NCBI GenBank assembly: GCA_041441455.1
Contig: JASDTB010000035.1
Location: forward strand, 1 to 25,014
DNA: 25,014 nucleotides
DNA from: JAFIHK01 sp041441455
GTDB taxonomy: Bacteria; Bacteroidota; Bacteroidia; Bacteroidales; UBA932
Reading direction: 5' to 3'
The first letter of the stretch is position 1; every line of letters starts with the position of its first letter. The notes under the pieces were generated by a model that saw only the letters and a list, made by a program, of their open reading frames with translations, was not told where the DNA came from and did no database searches. Shown piece after piece: positions 16,964 through 24,922 of the stretch. Both the position numbers and the translations under genes were made by a program.

Positions 16964-18061
16964 GTGAATATCAATCATATTCTCGAAAACGCAATTTCCG
17001 GTGAACCAATTAGTGCACGGGAAGGACTCTATTTGTATTACAATTGCAAACCTTCTGAACTATTTTACGCTGCCGATCAGATTAGATATTCAAAAATACC
17101 CGACAAAAAGGTCAGTTGGCAAATAGACAGAAACATCAATTACACTAATGTTTGTATTTCTGGTTGCCTTTTTTGTAATTTTCATTGCAAAAAGTCTCAG
17201 AAAGAGCTAATTCGGGAGATGAATGAGGAGGATTACAGAATAAAAATCAAAGAGTTGTTTGAACAAGGCGGTGACCAGCTACTTCTCCAAGGTGGTCTCC
17301 ATCCCGATTATGATATTTCGTACTACGAAAACCTGTTCAAGATGCTAAAAAGCATTAATCCCCTATTAAAACTTAATGCATTAGGACCACCTGAGGTTGC
17401 CCATATCGCAAGACTTAGCAACCTTTCAATTAAAGAGACTCTAGAGAGACTTGTTTTGGCAGGTCTTGATTCTCTTCCAGGCGCAGGTGCCGAAATCTTA
17501 GACGATTCTGTACGGAAGCAACTCTCTCCGGCCAAGCCAACAAGTGGTCAATGGATTGAAGTGATGAAAATAGCTCACCAATTGGGTTTGGGAACAACTG
17601 CGACTATGGTTTACGGACATATTGAGTCGCCTGAACAGAGAATTGGTCATTTGTGTACTATTCGTGATATTCAAAATCAGAAGCCAGAGAATGCTCCTGG
17701 ATTCAGAGCTTTCATCGCTTGGCCGATGCAGGTAAAAGGGACTAGATTAGAAAAATTGACTCAAATTGTCTCTCCTACAATGATCGAAAACCTAAAGATG
17801 GTAGCTATGAGCAGAATTATTCTCAATAATGTTGATCACATTCAAGCATCTTGGTTGACAACAGGAATTGCGGCTGCTCAATTAGCTCTAAATTGCGGAG
17901 CTGACGACATGGGTTCGGTGATGATTGAAGAGAATGTGGTATCCTCTGCAGGCGCCAATTTCAGACTAAATCCTACTCAAATGCAACAAGTTATTCGCGA
18001 GGCAGGATTTGAGCCGTGGCTTCGGAATCAGGACTATACCCCGCGTCAATTGGCAGATTAG
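16964..18061 (+). CDS. mqnC: cyclic dehypoxanthinyl futalosine synthase, radical SAM (MqnC)
   Basis: MqnC cyclises dehypoxanthinyl futalosine in the futalosine route to menaquinone, using a 4Fe-4S cluster and S-adenosylmethionine. The radical SAM cysteines are C64-x3-C68-x2-C71 (CISGCLFC), preceded by the MqnC-typical DRNINYTNV. Other MqnC features are LLQGGLHPD, GLDSLPGAGAEIL, TTATMVYGHIE and a FIAWP segment. The related MqnE usually has NATM and a different motif before its C-terminal domain, so MqnC fits better. The reading frame could start at a TTG at 16904, but a GTG at 16964 (365 residues) gives the usual family N-terminus and lies just after a -7 element. The last 71 bases overlap the convergent rnhA. 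Other mqn genes are not in this window. Confidence 0.88.
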   Translation: MNINHILENAISGEPISAREGLYLYYNCKPSELFYAADQIRYSKIPDKKVSWQIDRNINYTNVCISGCLFCNFHCKKSQKELIREMNEEDYRIKIKELFEQGGDQLLLQGGLHPDYDISYYENLFKMLKSINPLLKLNALGPPEVAHIARLSNLSIKETLERLVLAGLDSLPGAGAEILDDSVRKQLSPAKPTSGQWIEVMKIAHQLGLGTTATMVYGHIESPEQRIGHLCTIRDIQNQKPENAPGFRAFIAWPMQVKGTRLEKLTQIVSPTMIENLKMVAMSRIILNNVDHIQASWLTTGIAAAQLALNCGADDMGSVMIEENVVSSAGANFRLNPTQMQQVIREAGFEPWLRNQDYTPRQLAD

Positions 18062-18473
18062 GTTGAAGGGAGGCCTCAACTGCTAATCTATCGCACCTCT
18101 CATTTTCGACATGCCCTGCATGACCCTTTATCCACACAAAGGTCACTTTGTGACGTCTGTAAACAGCCAAGAATCGTCTCCAAAGATCTGGATTCTTCTT
18201 TTTTGCGTACCCTTTCTTTTCCCAATCAAAAACCCATCCCTTATTGATTGCATTCACAACATATGAGGAGTCGCTATAGACAGTTATTTGTGCAGGGATT
18301 CTTTTGACTGCCTCTAATCCTAAAATTACAGCTAAAAGTTCCATCCTGTTGTTTGTAGTGCACACAAAACCACCAGACAACTCCTTATAGTGGCTGCCGG
18401 ATTTTAAAACGACACCGTATCCGCCAGGTCCAGGGTTTCCTTTGGCAGCACCGTCGGTGAAGATTTCAATCAT
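17991..18473 (-). CDS. rnhA: ribonuclease HI
   Basis: RNase HI cuts the RNA strand of RNA-DNA hybrids, removing primers and R-loops. The 160-residue length equals the E. coli-like class (about 155). All four catalytic carboxylates are present: D7 in FTDGA, E45 in NNRMELL, D68 in YSDSSYV and D128 in ENERCDRLA. The conserved His-containing loop KGHAGHVENE is intact. There is no N-terminal hybrid-binding domain. Its ATG overlaps the pdxA stop in an ATGA arrangement (4-base overlap), so the two are co-transcribed and probably translationally coupled. The C-terminal tail (last 23 codons including stop) lies over the end of mqnC on the other strand. Confidence 0.96.
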   Translation of the reverse strand: MIEIFTDGAAKGNPGPGGYGVVLKSGSHYKELSGGFVCTTNNRMELLAVILGLEAVKRIPAQITVYSDSSYVVNAINKGWVFDWEKKGYAKKKNPDLWRRFLAVYRRHKVTFVWIKGHAGHVENERCDRLAVEASLQPNLPIDAGYSPDSEATAQILPRE

Positions 18474-19528
18474 ATTTGTTCAGATGTCTTCTCTAAAGAT
18501 TTTAATGGATTTGAGCGCAACTCTGCGTAAAGCTCTCTGTTTCTAAAAATATCGCATCCTTTGTAGATTGCATTTTGAAGAGAGAGTGGGCTTGCAATAC
18601 CTTTGCCTGCTATTTCAAATGCGGTTCCATGGTCGGGAGATGTTCTGATAATTGGTAAACCAGCTGTAAAATTAACTCCATTTTCAAAAGACATTGTCTT
18701 GAACGGAATCAATCCTTGGTCGTGATACATTGCAAGTACTGCATCGAACTTTTTATTCAACTCAGTTGCAAAGAAACCATCAGGAGAGTATGGGCCAAAT
18801 GCTATTTCGCAGTTTTGGTTGAACTCTTTGATTGCAGGTTTTATGATTTCTATCTCCTCCATTCCTAAAAGTCCGTTATCACCATTATGTGGATTAAGTG
18901 CTAGTACTGCGATTTTAGGTCTAGTTACAGAGAAATCTTTCATCAATGAGTCGGACATCAATTCAAGCTTCTTTTTTATAATCTCTTTATTAATCGCGGC
19001 AGGCACATCTTTGATTGCCATGTGAGCTGTAACCAATCCAACTTTAAGAGCGTCAGATACTAAAAACATCAATGGCTCTTCTATCTCAAATTGTTCAGCA
19101 AGATATTCTGTGTGACCTGTAAAATTGAAACCGTCTTGATTAACTGCCGCTTTATTAAATGGAGCAGTTACAAGAACATTGAACAACCCCTCTTTTAGGT
19201 CTTTAACTGCTGCTTCCAAAGAGCATACAGCTGCCTTTGCTCCGTCTGGAGTAAGCTTACCTGGCTCAATAACTAAATTATCAGGGATACAATTAATAAT
19301 ATTAATTCTCTTAGGATGAGCGTCTTTAACCGATGTTATAACATTTGTAGTAATGCCTTCGATTTCGGGTAGCATTTTTTTGTAATACCCAAAAAACTTC
19401 GACGATCCATATATAACAGGAGTACAGATGTCAAAGATTCTAGAATCGGAAAGTGCTTTTATGATAACTTCATATGAAATACCGTTGCTGTCGCCTTGGG
19501 TAATGCCTACAATTATTTTGTTACTCAT
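18470..19528 (-). CDS. pdxA: 4-hydroxythreonine-4-phosphate dehydrogenase (PdxA)
   Basis: PdxA oxidises 4-phosphohydroxy-L-threonine in the DXP-dependent route to pyridoxal 5'-phosphate. The 352-residue product has the family segments ITQGDSNGISYEV near the N-terminus, TAPFNKAAV, GHTEYLAEQF, NPHNGDNGLLGMEE, GPYSPDGFF and YHDQGLIPFK, with metal-binding His residues in the expected places. An ATG at 19564 would add 12 residues. I prefer 19528 because the product then begins MSNKIIVGITQGD as in homologues, and because a near-consensus -7 element lies between the two candidates. rnhA follows with a 4-base overlap. The gene is divergent from recG. The related PdxA2 acts on other substrates, but without a neighbouring catabolic kinase the biosynthetic role is more likely. 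Confidence 0.93.
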   Translation of the reverse strand: MSNKIIVGITQGDSNGISYEVIIKALSDSRIFDICTPVIYGSSKFFGYYKKMLPEIEGITTNVITSVKDAHPKRINIINCIPDNLVIEPGKLTPDGAKAAVCSLEAAVKDLKEGLFNVLVTAPFNKAAVNQDGFNFTGHTEYLAEQFEIEEPLMFLVSDALKVGLVTAHMAIKDVPAAINKEIIKKKLELMSDSLMKDFSVTRPKIAVLALNPHNGDNGLLGMEEIEIIKPAIKEFNQNCEIAFGPYSPDGFFATELNKKFDAVLAMYHDQGLIPFKTMSFENGVNFTAGLPIIRTSPDHGTAFEIAGKGIASPLSLQNAIYKGCDIFRNRELYAELRSNPLKSLEKTSEQI

Positions 19529-19561
19529 TGGTGTGTATGTTTTCAAAATTTTCGCAAGATA

Positions 19562-19569
19562 CAAATTTT
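19562..19569 (-). promoter_or_regulatory. possible -7 promoter element of pdxA-rnhA
   Basis: On the minus strand this reads AAAATTTG, one mismatch from TAnnTTTG. The predicted leader to the ATG at 19528 is about 30 bases. It lies in the 65-base divergent spacer shared with recG. Its position favours the shorter pdxA start over the one at 19564. Confidence 0.3.
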
Positions 19570-19581
19570 AGATAAGATTAG

Positions 19582-19589
19582 TATATTTG
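19582..19589 (+). promoter_or_regulatory. -7 promoter element abutting the recG start codon
   Basis: TATATTTG matches the Bacteroidota -7 consensus exactly and ends only four bases before the recG ATG at 19594. If it is used, transcription would begin at or beside the A of the ATG, giving a leaderless or nearly leaderless recG mRNA. No -33 TTTG is visible at the normal distance, so this could be a chance match. Confidence 0.4.
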
Positions 19590-19593
19590 TATT

Positions 19594-21699
19594 ATGTCCG
19601 AAATACTTAACAGCGATATAAAATTTCTTACTGGGGTTGGTCCGAAGAGAGCTGAGCTTTTATTAAAGGAGCTTAACATCAAAACATTCAGAGACCTTCT
19701 CTACTATTTCCCATTTAGATATGTCGACAGAACAAAAATTTACTCAATCTCGGAACTTGAGCCAACTATGAGTTATATCCAACTGAGGGGCAAGATTATC
19801 AAATTTACCGAAGTTGGAGAAAAGGGACCATCAAAGAGGTTGATTGCGACATTCAGAGACCCATCTGGAGTTATGGATCTTGTCTTTTTTCAAGGGATTA
19901 AATGGTACAAAGAGAAACTTAAGCTCCACACAGAATACATCGTATTTGGAAAACCTAGCGTCTTCAATCAAACTCTCAATATGGTTCATCCAGAAGTAGA
20001 GCTGGCAACTGAGGAGTCGCCTGTATATCTTGGGAATATGATGGGTGTCTATTCTGGAACTGAAAAGCTCCGAAATAGTGGACTTGGCAACAAACAGATC
20101 GCCAAATTGATTTCATCATTGCTCAAAATTACCCTTGGCCAAATTGAAGAGACACTTCCTGTAGATTTATTATCAAAGAAAAAATTGATGCCATTGTCAT
20201 TGGCATTACAAAACATACACTTTCCAAAAGATTTAAAGGCACTTGCGGCTGCTCAGTTTCGATTGAAATTTGAGGAGCTTTTTTATCTTCAGCTCAGTCT
20301 GCTAAAACAGAAGAGAACGAGAAAGAGTAACTCTTCTGGTATAGTAATGAATAGAGTTGGAGACCATTTTAACCGTGGCTTCGCAAATCTCCCATTCGAA
20401 TTGACTGACGCTCAGAAAAAGGTAATTAAGGAGATTCGGGCAGACATGATTTCGGGCAGACAGATGAATAGGCTGCTACAAGGTGACGTTGGAAGCGGTA
20501 AGACGATGGTTGCAATTCTGACCTCCTTAATCGCAGCAGATAATGGTTGTCAGTCGTGCATTATGGCGCCTACCGAAGTCTTGGCAGGCCAGCATTACAA
20601 CGGAGTCTTCAAAATTATTAAGGGGAGCGAAATCAAGGTTGCCCTACTTACTGGTAGCACAAAAGCCAAGGAGCGTAGAGAGATTTTAGCAGGTGTTGCT
20701 GATGGCTCTATCCATATTCTCTTTGGAACACACGCCCTTATCGAAGATAAAGTACAGTTCAATAATCTCGGATTTGCGGTAATTGACGAACAACATAGGT
20801 TTGGGGTTGAACAACGTTCGCGACTTTGGAGCAAGGCAGAGCAAATTCCGCACATTTTAGTTATGTCTGCAACGCCTATTCCTAGAACTCTCGCTATGAC
20901 GCTATATGGAGACTTAGATGTCTCGATTATTGATAAGCTTCCACCAGGTCGTAAACCGGTGCAGACTATCCACGCTACGGAGACTCAACGTTCAAAAATC
21001 TACTCTTTTATGAGAGAGCAGATTCGAGAAGGCAGACAGATCTTTATTGTCTTTCCTCTTATCAAGGAGTCTGAAAAAATGGACTACAAGAATCTGCAAG
21101 ATGGATATATGAGTCTGATAGAGATCTTCCCAGCTCCTGAATATGTAATTGCAATTGTACATGGTCAACAAAAGAACGAAAACAAAGCTCATGACATGGA
21201 CCTTTTTGTCAAGGGTAAAGCTAATATTCTAGTCTCCACATCTGTCATAGAGGTTGGTGTAGATGTTCCAAATGCCTCTGTAATGATGATTGAGAGTGCA
21301 GAGAGGTTTGGATTGTCGCAGCTTCACCAGTTAAGGGGACGAGTTGGTAGAGGATCGGAAAAGTCTTATTGTATTTTGATGACGGGATATAAACTCACAA
21401 AGGAGAGTAAACAAAGGATAGATTTGATGTGTTCTACACAAAACGGCTTTGAGCTTGCCGAGGCTGACCTTAGAATGAGGGGTCCTGGCGACCTTGAGGG
21501 TACTCAGCAGAGCGGGCTTGCATTTGATCTTCACATCTCAGATTTATCAAAGGATGGGCAGATTTTGGAGGATGCAAGAAGAACCGCTGATCAGATTTTG
21601 GAAGATGATCCTCTTTTGCAAAAAGAGTCTAACAAACTGATGAAGAGCGTGCTATCTTCGCTACGAAAAGAGATTACTGATTATTCAGGAGTAAGTTAA
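19594..21699 (+). CDS. recG: ATP-dependent DNA helicase RecG
   Basis: RecG remodels stalled replication forks and branched recombination intermediates. The 701-residue length is typical. The N-terminal wedge/OB region includes FLTGVGPKRAELL and the LLYYFPFRYVDR segment common to RecG proteins. The SF2 helicase motifs are Walker A GDVGSGKT (297-304), DEQH (398-401), MSATPIPRTLAMT and the C-terminal QLRGRVGRG, followed by the RecG-type DLRMRGPGD segment. The ATG at 19594 gives the usual N-terminus and no nearby alternative start is plausible. nfo begins 12 bases after the stop, so the two repair genes form an operon. Confidence 0.97.
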   Translation: MSEILNSDIKFLTGVGPKRAELLLKELNIKTFRDLLYYFPFRYVDRTKIYSISELEPTMSYIQLRGKIIKFTEVGEKGPSKRLIATFRDPSGVMDLVFFQGIKWYKEKLKLHTEYIVFGKPSVFNQTLNMVHPEVELATEESPVYLGNMMGVYSGTEKLRNSGLGNKQIAKLISSLLKITLGQIEETLPVDLLSKKKLMPLSLALQNIHFPKDLKALAAAQFRLKFEELFYLQLSLLKQKRTRKSNSSGIVMNRVGDHFNRGFANLPFELTDAQKKVIKEIRADMISGRQMNRLLQGDVGSGKTMVAILTSLIAADNGCQSCIMAPTEVLAGQHYNGVFKIIKGSEIKVALLTGSTKAKERREILAGVADGSIHILFGTHALIEDKVQFNNLGFAVIDEQHRFGVEQRSRLWSKAEQIPHILVMSATPIPRTLAMTLYGDLDVSIIDKLPPGRKPVQTIHATETQRSKIYSFMREQIREGRQIFIVFPLIKESEKMDYKNLQDGYMSLIEIFPAPEYVIAIVHGQQKNENKAHDMDLFVKGKANILVSTSVIEVGVDVPNASVMMIESAERFGLSQLHQLRGRVGRGSEKSYCILMTGYKLTKESKQRIDLMCSTQNGFELAEADLRMRGPGDLEGTQQSGLAFDLHISDLSKDGQILEDARRTADQILEDDPLLQKESNKLMKSVLSSLRKEITDYSGVS

Positions 21700-21711
21700 A
21701 AAATATATATC

Positions 21712-22551
21712 ATGAAATTCATTGGAGCGCACGTAAGTGCATCTGGGGGAGTGGAAAATGCTCCCGAAAACGCATACAACATTGGAGCAAATGCCTTTGC
21801 CTTTTTTACTAAAAATCAGAGACAATGGGTCACCTCTCGTCTATCAAAAAAAAGCATTGAACTATTTAAGGAGAGATGTCTGAAATATGGCTTCTCCCCT
21901 TCTCAAATACTCCCGCACGACGGCTACTTGATTAACCTTGGGCACCCCGAAAGTGAAGGCCTCGAAAAATCGAGAGCAGCTTTTATTGACGAAATGCAGA
22001 GATGTGAACAATTAGGTCTAGACAGATTAAATTTCCATCCTGGAAGTCATCTTCAAAAGGTTAGCATTGATCAATGTTTAGCCACGATTTCGGAATCTAT
22101 AAATCTAGCCTTGTCTAAGACATCTGGGGTTACGGCAGTAATAGAAAACACTGCTGGTCAAGGCTCTAACTTGGGACACACTTTTGAACAAATAGCTCAG
22201 ATTATCGACAAAGTAGAAGATAAATCGAGGGTTGGCGTCTGTATTGACACCTGTCACTCTTTTGCTGCTGGCTATGATCTCTCGAATGAAGATGGTTTTC
22301 GCAAGGCATTTGAACATTTCGACAATGTGGTTGGTTTTAGTTATCTGAGAGGAATGCACCTTAATGATGCTAAAAAGGGATTAAACTCGCGGGTTGACCG
22401 TCACGACAGCCTTGGAAAGGGACTACTTGGAATTGAGACATTTAAACTTTTAATGAAGGATAAGCGATTCGATAATATTCCGTTAATTCTAGAAACTCCC
22501 GATGAGGAGATTTGGAAAGAGGAGATTGCGATGCTTCGGCAGATGGAGTAG
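21712..22551 (+). CDS. nfo: endonuclease IV (apurinic/apyrimidinic DNA endonuclease)
   Basis: Nfo cleaves DNA at abasic sites in base-excision repair and uses three zinc ions. The 279-residue length matches the family (about 280). Recognisable segments are GAHVSASGG at the N-terminus, FHPGSHL, ENTAGQGSNLG, VCIDTCHSFAAGYD, MHLNDAKKGLNSRVDRHDSLG and LILETPDE near the end. Together these contain the His, Glu and Asp ligands of the trinuclear site. It follows recG by 12 bases in the same direction, which fits a joint DNA repair unit. No signal peptide is present. Confidence 0.97.
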   Translation: MKFIGAHVSASGGVENAPENAYNIGANAFAFFTKNQRQWVTSRLSKKSIELFKERCLKYGFSPSQILPHDGYLINLGHPESEGLEKSRAAFIDEMQRCEQLGLDRLNFHPGSHLQKVSIDQCLATISESINLALSKTSGVTAVIENTAGQGSNLGHTFEQIAQIIDKVEDKSRVGVCIDTCHSFAAGYDLSNEDGFRKAFEHFDNVVGFSYLRGMHLNDAKKGLNSRVDRHDSLGKGLLGIETFKLLMKDKRFDNIPLILETPDEEIWKEEIAMLRQME

Positions 22552-22568
22552 TCAATAATTTAGCATTC

Positions 22569-22592
22569 AGCAGTATGTATTGCTCTCTTTTA
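22569..22592 (+). terminator. weak terminator-like hairpin after recG-nfo
   Basis: AGCAGT (22569-22574) pairs with ATTGCT (22579-22584), including one G-T wobble, around a 4-base loop. The sequence CTCTTTTA follows. The stem is short and has only two G-C pairs, so termination would be weak at best. It lies in the 52-base spacer before msrBA. Confidence 0.25.
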
Positions 22593-22603
22593 ATAATTTG
22601 ATT

Positions 22604-23506
22604 ATGAAAAGAGTAGTATTAATTATTTTATCATTGTTTTTGGTTATGGAAAACACCGATCTGAATGCTCAAAAAAGGACTCCTTTGACAGAGGAGGAGA
22701 AGAGAGTAATAATTGATAAAGGAACAGAGCGTCCTTTTACTGGAAAATTTTACAACCACAAAGAGAAGGGCACATATGTGTGTAGACAGTGTGGTGCACC
22801 TTTATATAAGTCTGATTTTAAGTTTGATTCTGGTTGTGGATGGCCTAGTTTTGACGATGAAATTCCTGGTGCAGTTTTAAGGGTACCCGATGCTGACGGT
22901 CGTAGAACAGAAATTGTTTGCGCAAAATGCAAGGGACATCTTGGTCATGTGTTTATTGGGGAGGGATTTACAAAGAAAAATACACGCCACTGTGTGAATT
23001 CTATTTCAATGGACTTTATTCCTAGTGAGAGTGTTGCTATTTTTGCTGGGGGCTGTTTCTGGGGGGTTGAACATTTAATGCAACAACAGCGTGGCGTGAT
23101 ATCTGTTGAGAGTGGTTATACTGGGGGATGGACAAAGAATCCGACATACTTTGATGTTTGCAATAAAAGAACAGGCCATGCCGAAGCTGTTAAAATTACT
23201 TTCGATCCTTCGAAAATAAGTTATGAGAGTTTGGCTAAGCTATTCTTTGAAATTCACGATCCTACTCAAATCAATAGACAGGGTCCTGACATTGGGGAGC
23301 AGTATCGTTCTGAGATTTTCTATAACTCCGAAGATGAAAAAAGGGTTGCTTTAAAATTAATCGATGAGCTTAAGGCAAAAGGGTTTAAAGTTTCAACGAA
23401 GGTTACCAAGGCTTCAGAGTTCTATAAAGCAGAGGATTACCATCAAGATTATTACAATAAAAAAGGGACTCAGCCTTACTGCCACTCATACGTTAAAAGA
23501 TTCTAA
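22604..23506 (+). CDS. msrBA: secreted bifunctional methionine sulfoxide reductase MsrB-MsrA fusion
   Basis: This protein reduces both R- and S-methionine sulfoxide in oxidised proteins. The ATG at 22604 gives 300 residues beginning with a Lys-Arg plus hydrophobic signal peptide (about residues 1-24, ending near LNAQ), so it acts in the periplasm. A TTG at 22580 is also in frame but would put extra polar residues before the signal. The MsrB domain (about 30-140) has zinc-binding pairs C60/C63 and C106/C109, the GCGWPSF segment and catalytic C130 in RHCVNS. The MsrA domain (about 145-300) has catalytic C151 in GGCFWGVEH and a C-terminal Cys in QPYCHSYV that could serve as resolving residue. 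The domain order is MsrB first. It is a likely envelope defence against oxidants. Confidence 0.94.
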   Translation: MKRVVLIILSLFLVMENTDLNAQKRTPLTEEEKRVIIDKGTERPFTGKFYNHKEKGTYVCRQCGAPLYKSDFKFDSGCGWPSFDDEIPGAVLRVPDADGRRTEIVCAKCKGHLGHVFIGEGFTKKNTRHCVNSISMDFIPSESVAIFAGGCFWGVEHLMQQQRGVISVESGYTGGWTKNPTYFDVCNKRTGHAEAVKITFDPSKISYESLAKLFFEIHDPTQINRQGPDIGEQYRSEIFYNSEDEKRVALKLIDELKAKGFKVSTKVTKASEFYKAEDYHQDYYNKKGTQPYCHSYVKRF

Positions 23507-23517
23507 TGTTATGTTTC

Positions 23518-23526
23518 TAAATTTTG
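23518..23526 (+). promoter_or_regulatory. possible -7 promoter element of the MATE gene
   Basis: TAAATTTTG is the Bacteroidota -7 consensus TAnnTTTG with one additional T. The predicted leader to the ATG at 23559 is close to 30 bases, the same as for other genes here. No -33 element was seen. The 52-base spacer after msrBA suggests a separate transcript for the exporter. Confidence 0.3.
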
Positions 23527-23558
23527 TCTAAATTCGCCGCCTCAAGAAGGTAACTTTC

Positions 23559-24920
23559 ATGAAAGATCTTACAAAGGGAAATGAGGGGCGGCAGATTTTG
23601 ACTTTTGCTGTTCCTATGCTGATTGGAAATGTTTTTCAGCAACTTTACAACATCGTTGATAGTATTGTAGTAGGTAAATATGTGGGTTCGGTTGCTTTGG
23701 CAGCTGTTGGTGCAAGTTTTCCAATACTTTTTACTTTATCTGCCCTTATTGGTGGTGTTACAATTGGTGGCTCTGTGCTTGTTTCGCAATATTTTGGAGC
23801 TAAAAATTTTGAAAAGGTCAAAATTACATCCGACACTCTTCAAATCTTTTTACTGATAAGTTCTGCTATTTTATCTGTAATCTTTTTTGTCTTTAGCCGA
23901 GATATTTTTATTCTGCTTTCAATTCCTCCCGAGGTTCTTCCTGACGCTGTTAAATATTTCGATATTATAATTTTAACTACGACTGTTCCAACATTTGCAA
24001 TGTTTGGTATTAGTGCAATTTTGAGAGGATTAGGCAACTCTAAGACTCCTATCTACTTCATTGTCTTCTCAATTGTGCTAAATATTATTTTGGACCTTGT
24101 CTTTGTATTGGTCTTTCATTGGGGTGTTGCTGGTGTTGCATGGGCTACCGCAATTGCATCGATATTGGCATGGTTTGCTCTTTGGTATTACTTAAACAAA
24201 AGGGAGAGTCTGATTAGATTTAGTCTCAATTTTAAACATTGGAAGTTTGATAAAGAGAATTTTTACTTATCACTTAAAATTGGTCTCCCTTCTGGGATTC
24301 AGCAAACTTTAGTAGGATTAGGTTCGATGGCGCTTTTGGGAATTGTCTCTCCTTTCGGTGTAGCAACTCTTGCGGCTTACACTGCAGCTGGACGGGTTGA
24401 CATGTTTGTCTCTATGCCGTCAATGAATCTTGCTGCTGCTTTATCAAGCTTCGTAGCTCAGAATATTGGTGCTGGAAAACTTGATCGAATCAAAAATGGG
24501 GTTAAAGCTACGATGATCTTCTCTTCCTTTATCTGTATATTCCTTTCGTTAGTGGTTGTCTTTTTTGGAGAAGAGATTATGTCGTTGTTTGTTGAACAAA
24601 ATGCACCTCATCACACCGAAATCATTGCAATTGGTAAAGAGTATCTGGTGATAGTCACCTCTTTCTATATTGTATTTTCTTCTATGCTTGTCCTTAATGG
24701 GATGACGCGTGGGGCTGGTGCTACTTTAATTCCGATGTTGATTACAACTCTCTCTCTTTGGATAATTCGTATCCCTATTGCCTATTTTTTGGCTGACAAA
24801 TTTGGTGCTTCTGGTATCTGGTGGTCTATTCCGATTGGTTGGAGTGCTGGGTTTGTTGGGGCTTTCATCTACTACAAGAGTGGTTATTGGAAGAGGCATA
24901 CTGTTAATGCTACGCTTTAG
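23559..24920 (+). CDS. MATE-family efflux transporter
   Basis: This is an inner-membrane antiporter of the multidrug and toxin extrusion family, driven by Na+ or H+. The 453 residues form about twelve hydrophobic segments in two six-helix halves. The N-terminus has the typical PMLIGNVFQQLYNIVDSIVVG stretch around residues 19-39, followed by GAVGASFP-like sequence (VGASFP). The second half has SMNLAAALSSFVAQNIGAGK and RGAGATLIPM, also characteristic of MATE proteins. It most resembles the DinF/NorM-like branch common in Firmicutes and Bacteroidota, but no substrate can be assigned. No regulator lies beside it. Its stop is followed directly by the degenerate and then perfect tandem repeat at the contig end. 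Confidence 0.93.
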   Translation: MKDLTKGNEGRQILTFAVPMLIGNVFQQLYNIVDSIVVGKYVGSVALAAVGASFPILFTLSALIGGVTIGGSVLVSQYFGAKNFEKVKITSDTLQIFLLISSAILSVIFFVFSRDIFILLSIPPEVLPDAVKYFDIIILTTTVPTFAMFGISAILRGLGNSKTPIYFIVFSIVLNIILDLVFVLVFHWGVAGVAWATAIASILAWFALWYYLNKRESLIRFSLNFKHWKFDKENFYLSLKIGLPSGIQQTLVGLGSMALLGIVSPFGVATLAAYTAAGRVDMFVSMPSMNLAAALSSFVAQNIGAGKLDRIKNGVKATMIFSSFICIFLSLVVVFFGEEIMSLFVEQNAPHHTEIIAIGKEYLVIVTSFYIVFSSMLVLNGMTRGAGATLIPMLITTLSLWIIRIPIAYFLADKFGASGIWWSIPIGWSAGFVGAFIYYKSGYWKRHTVNATL

Positions 24921-24922
24921 TT

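Noticed and set aside
16964..18061. Assignment as MqnE (aminofutalosine synthase) or a CofH-like radical SAM enzyme
   Set aside because: The TTATM and FIAWP segments and DRNINYTNV before the radical SAM cysteines fit MqnC better than MqnE or CofH.
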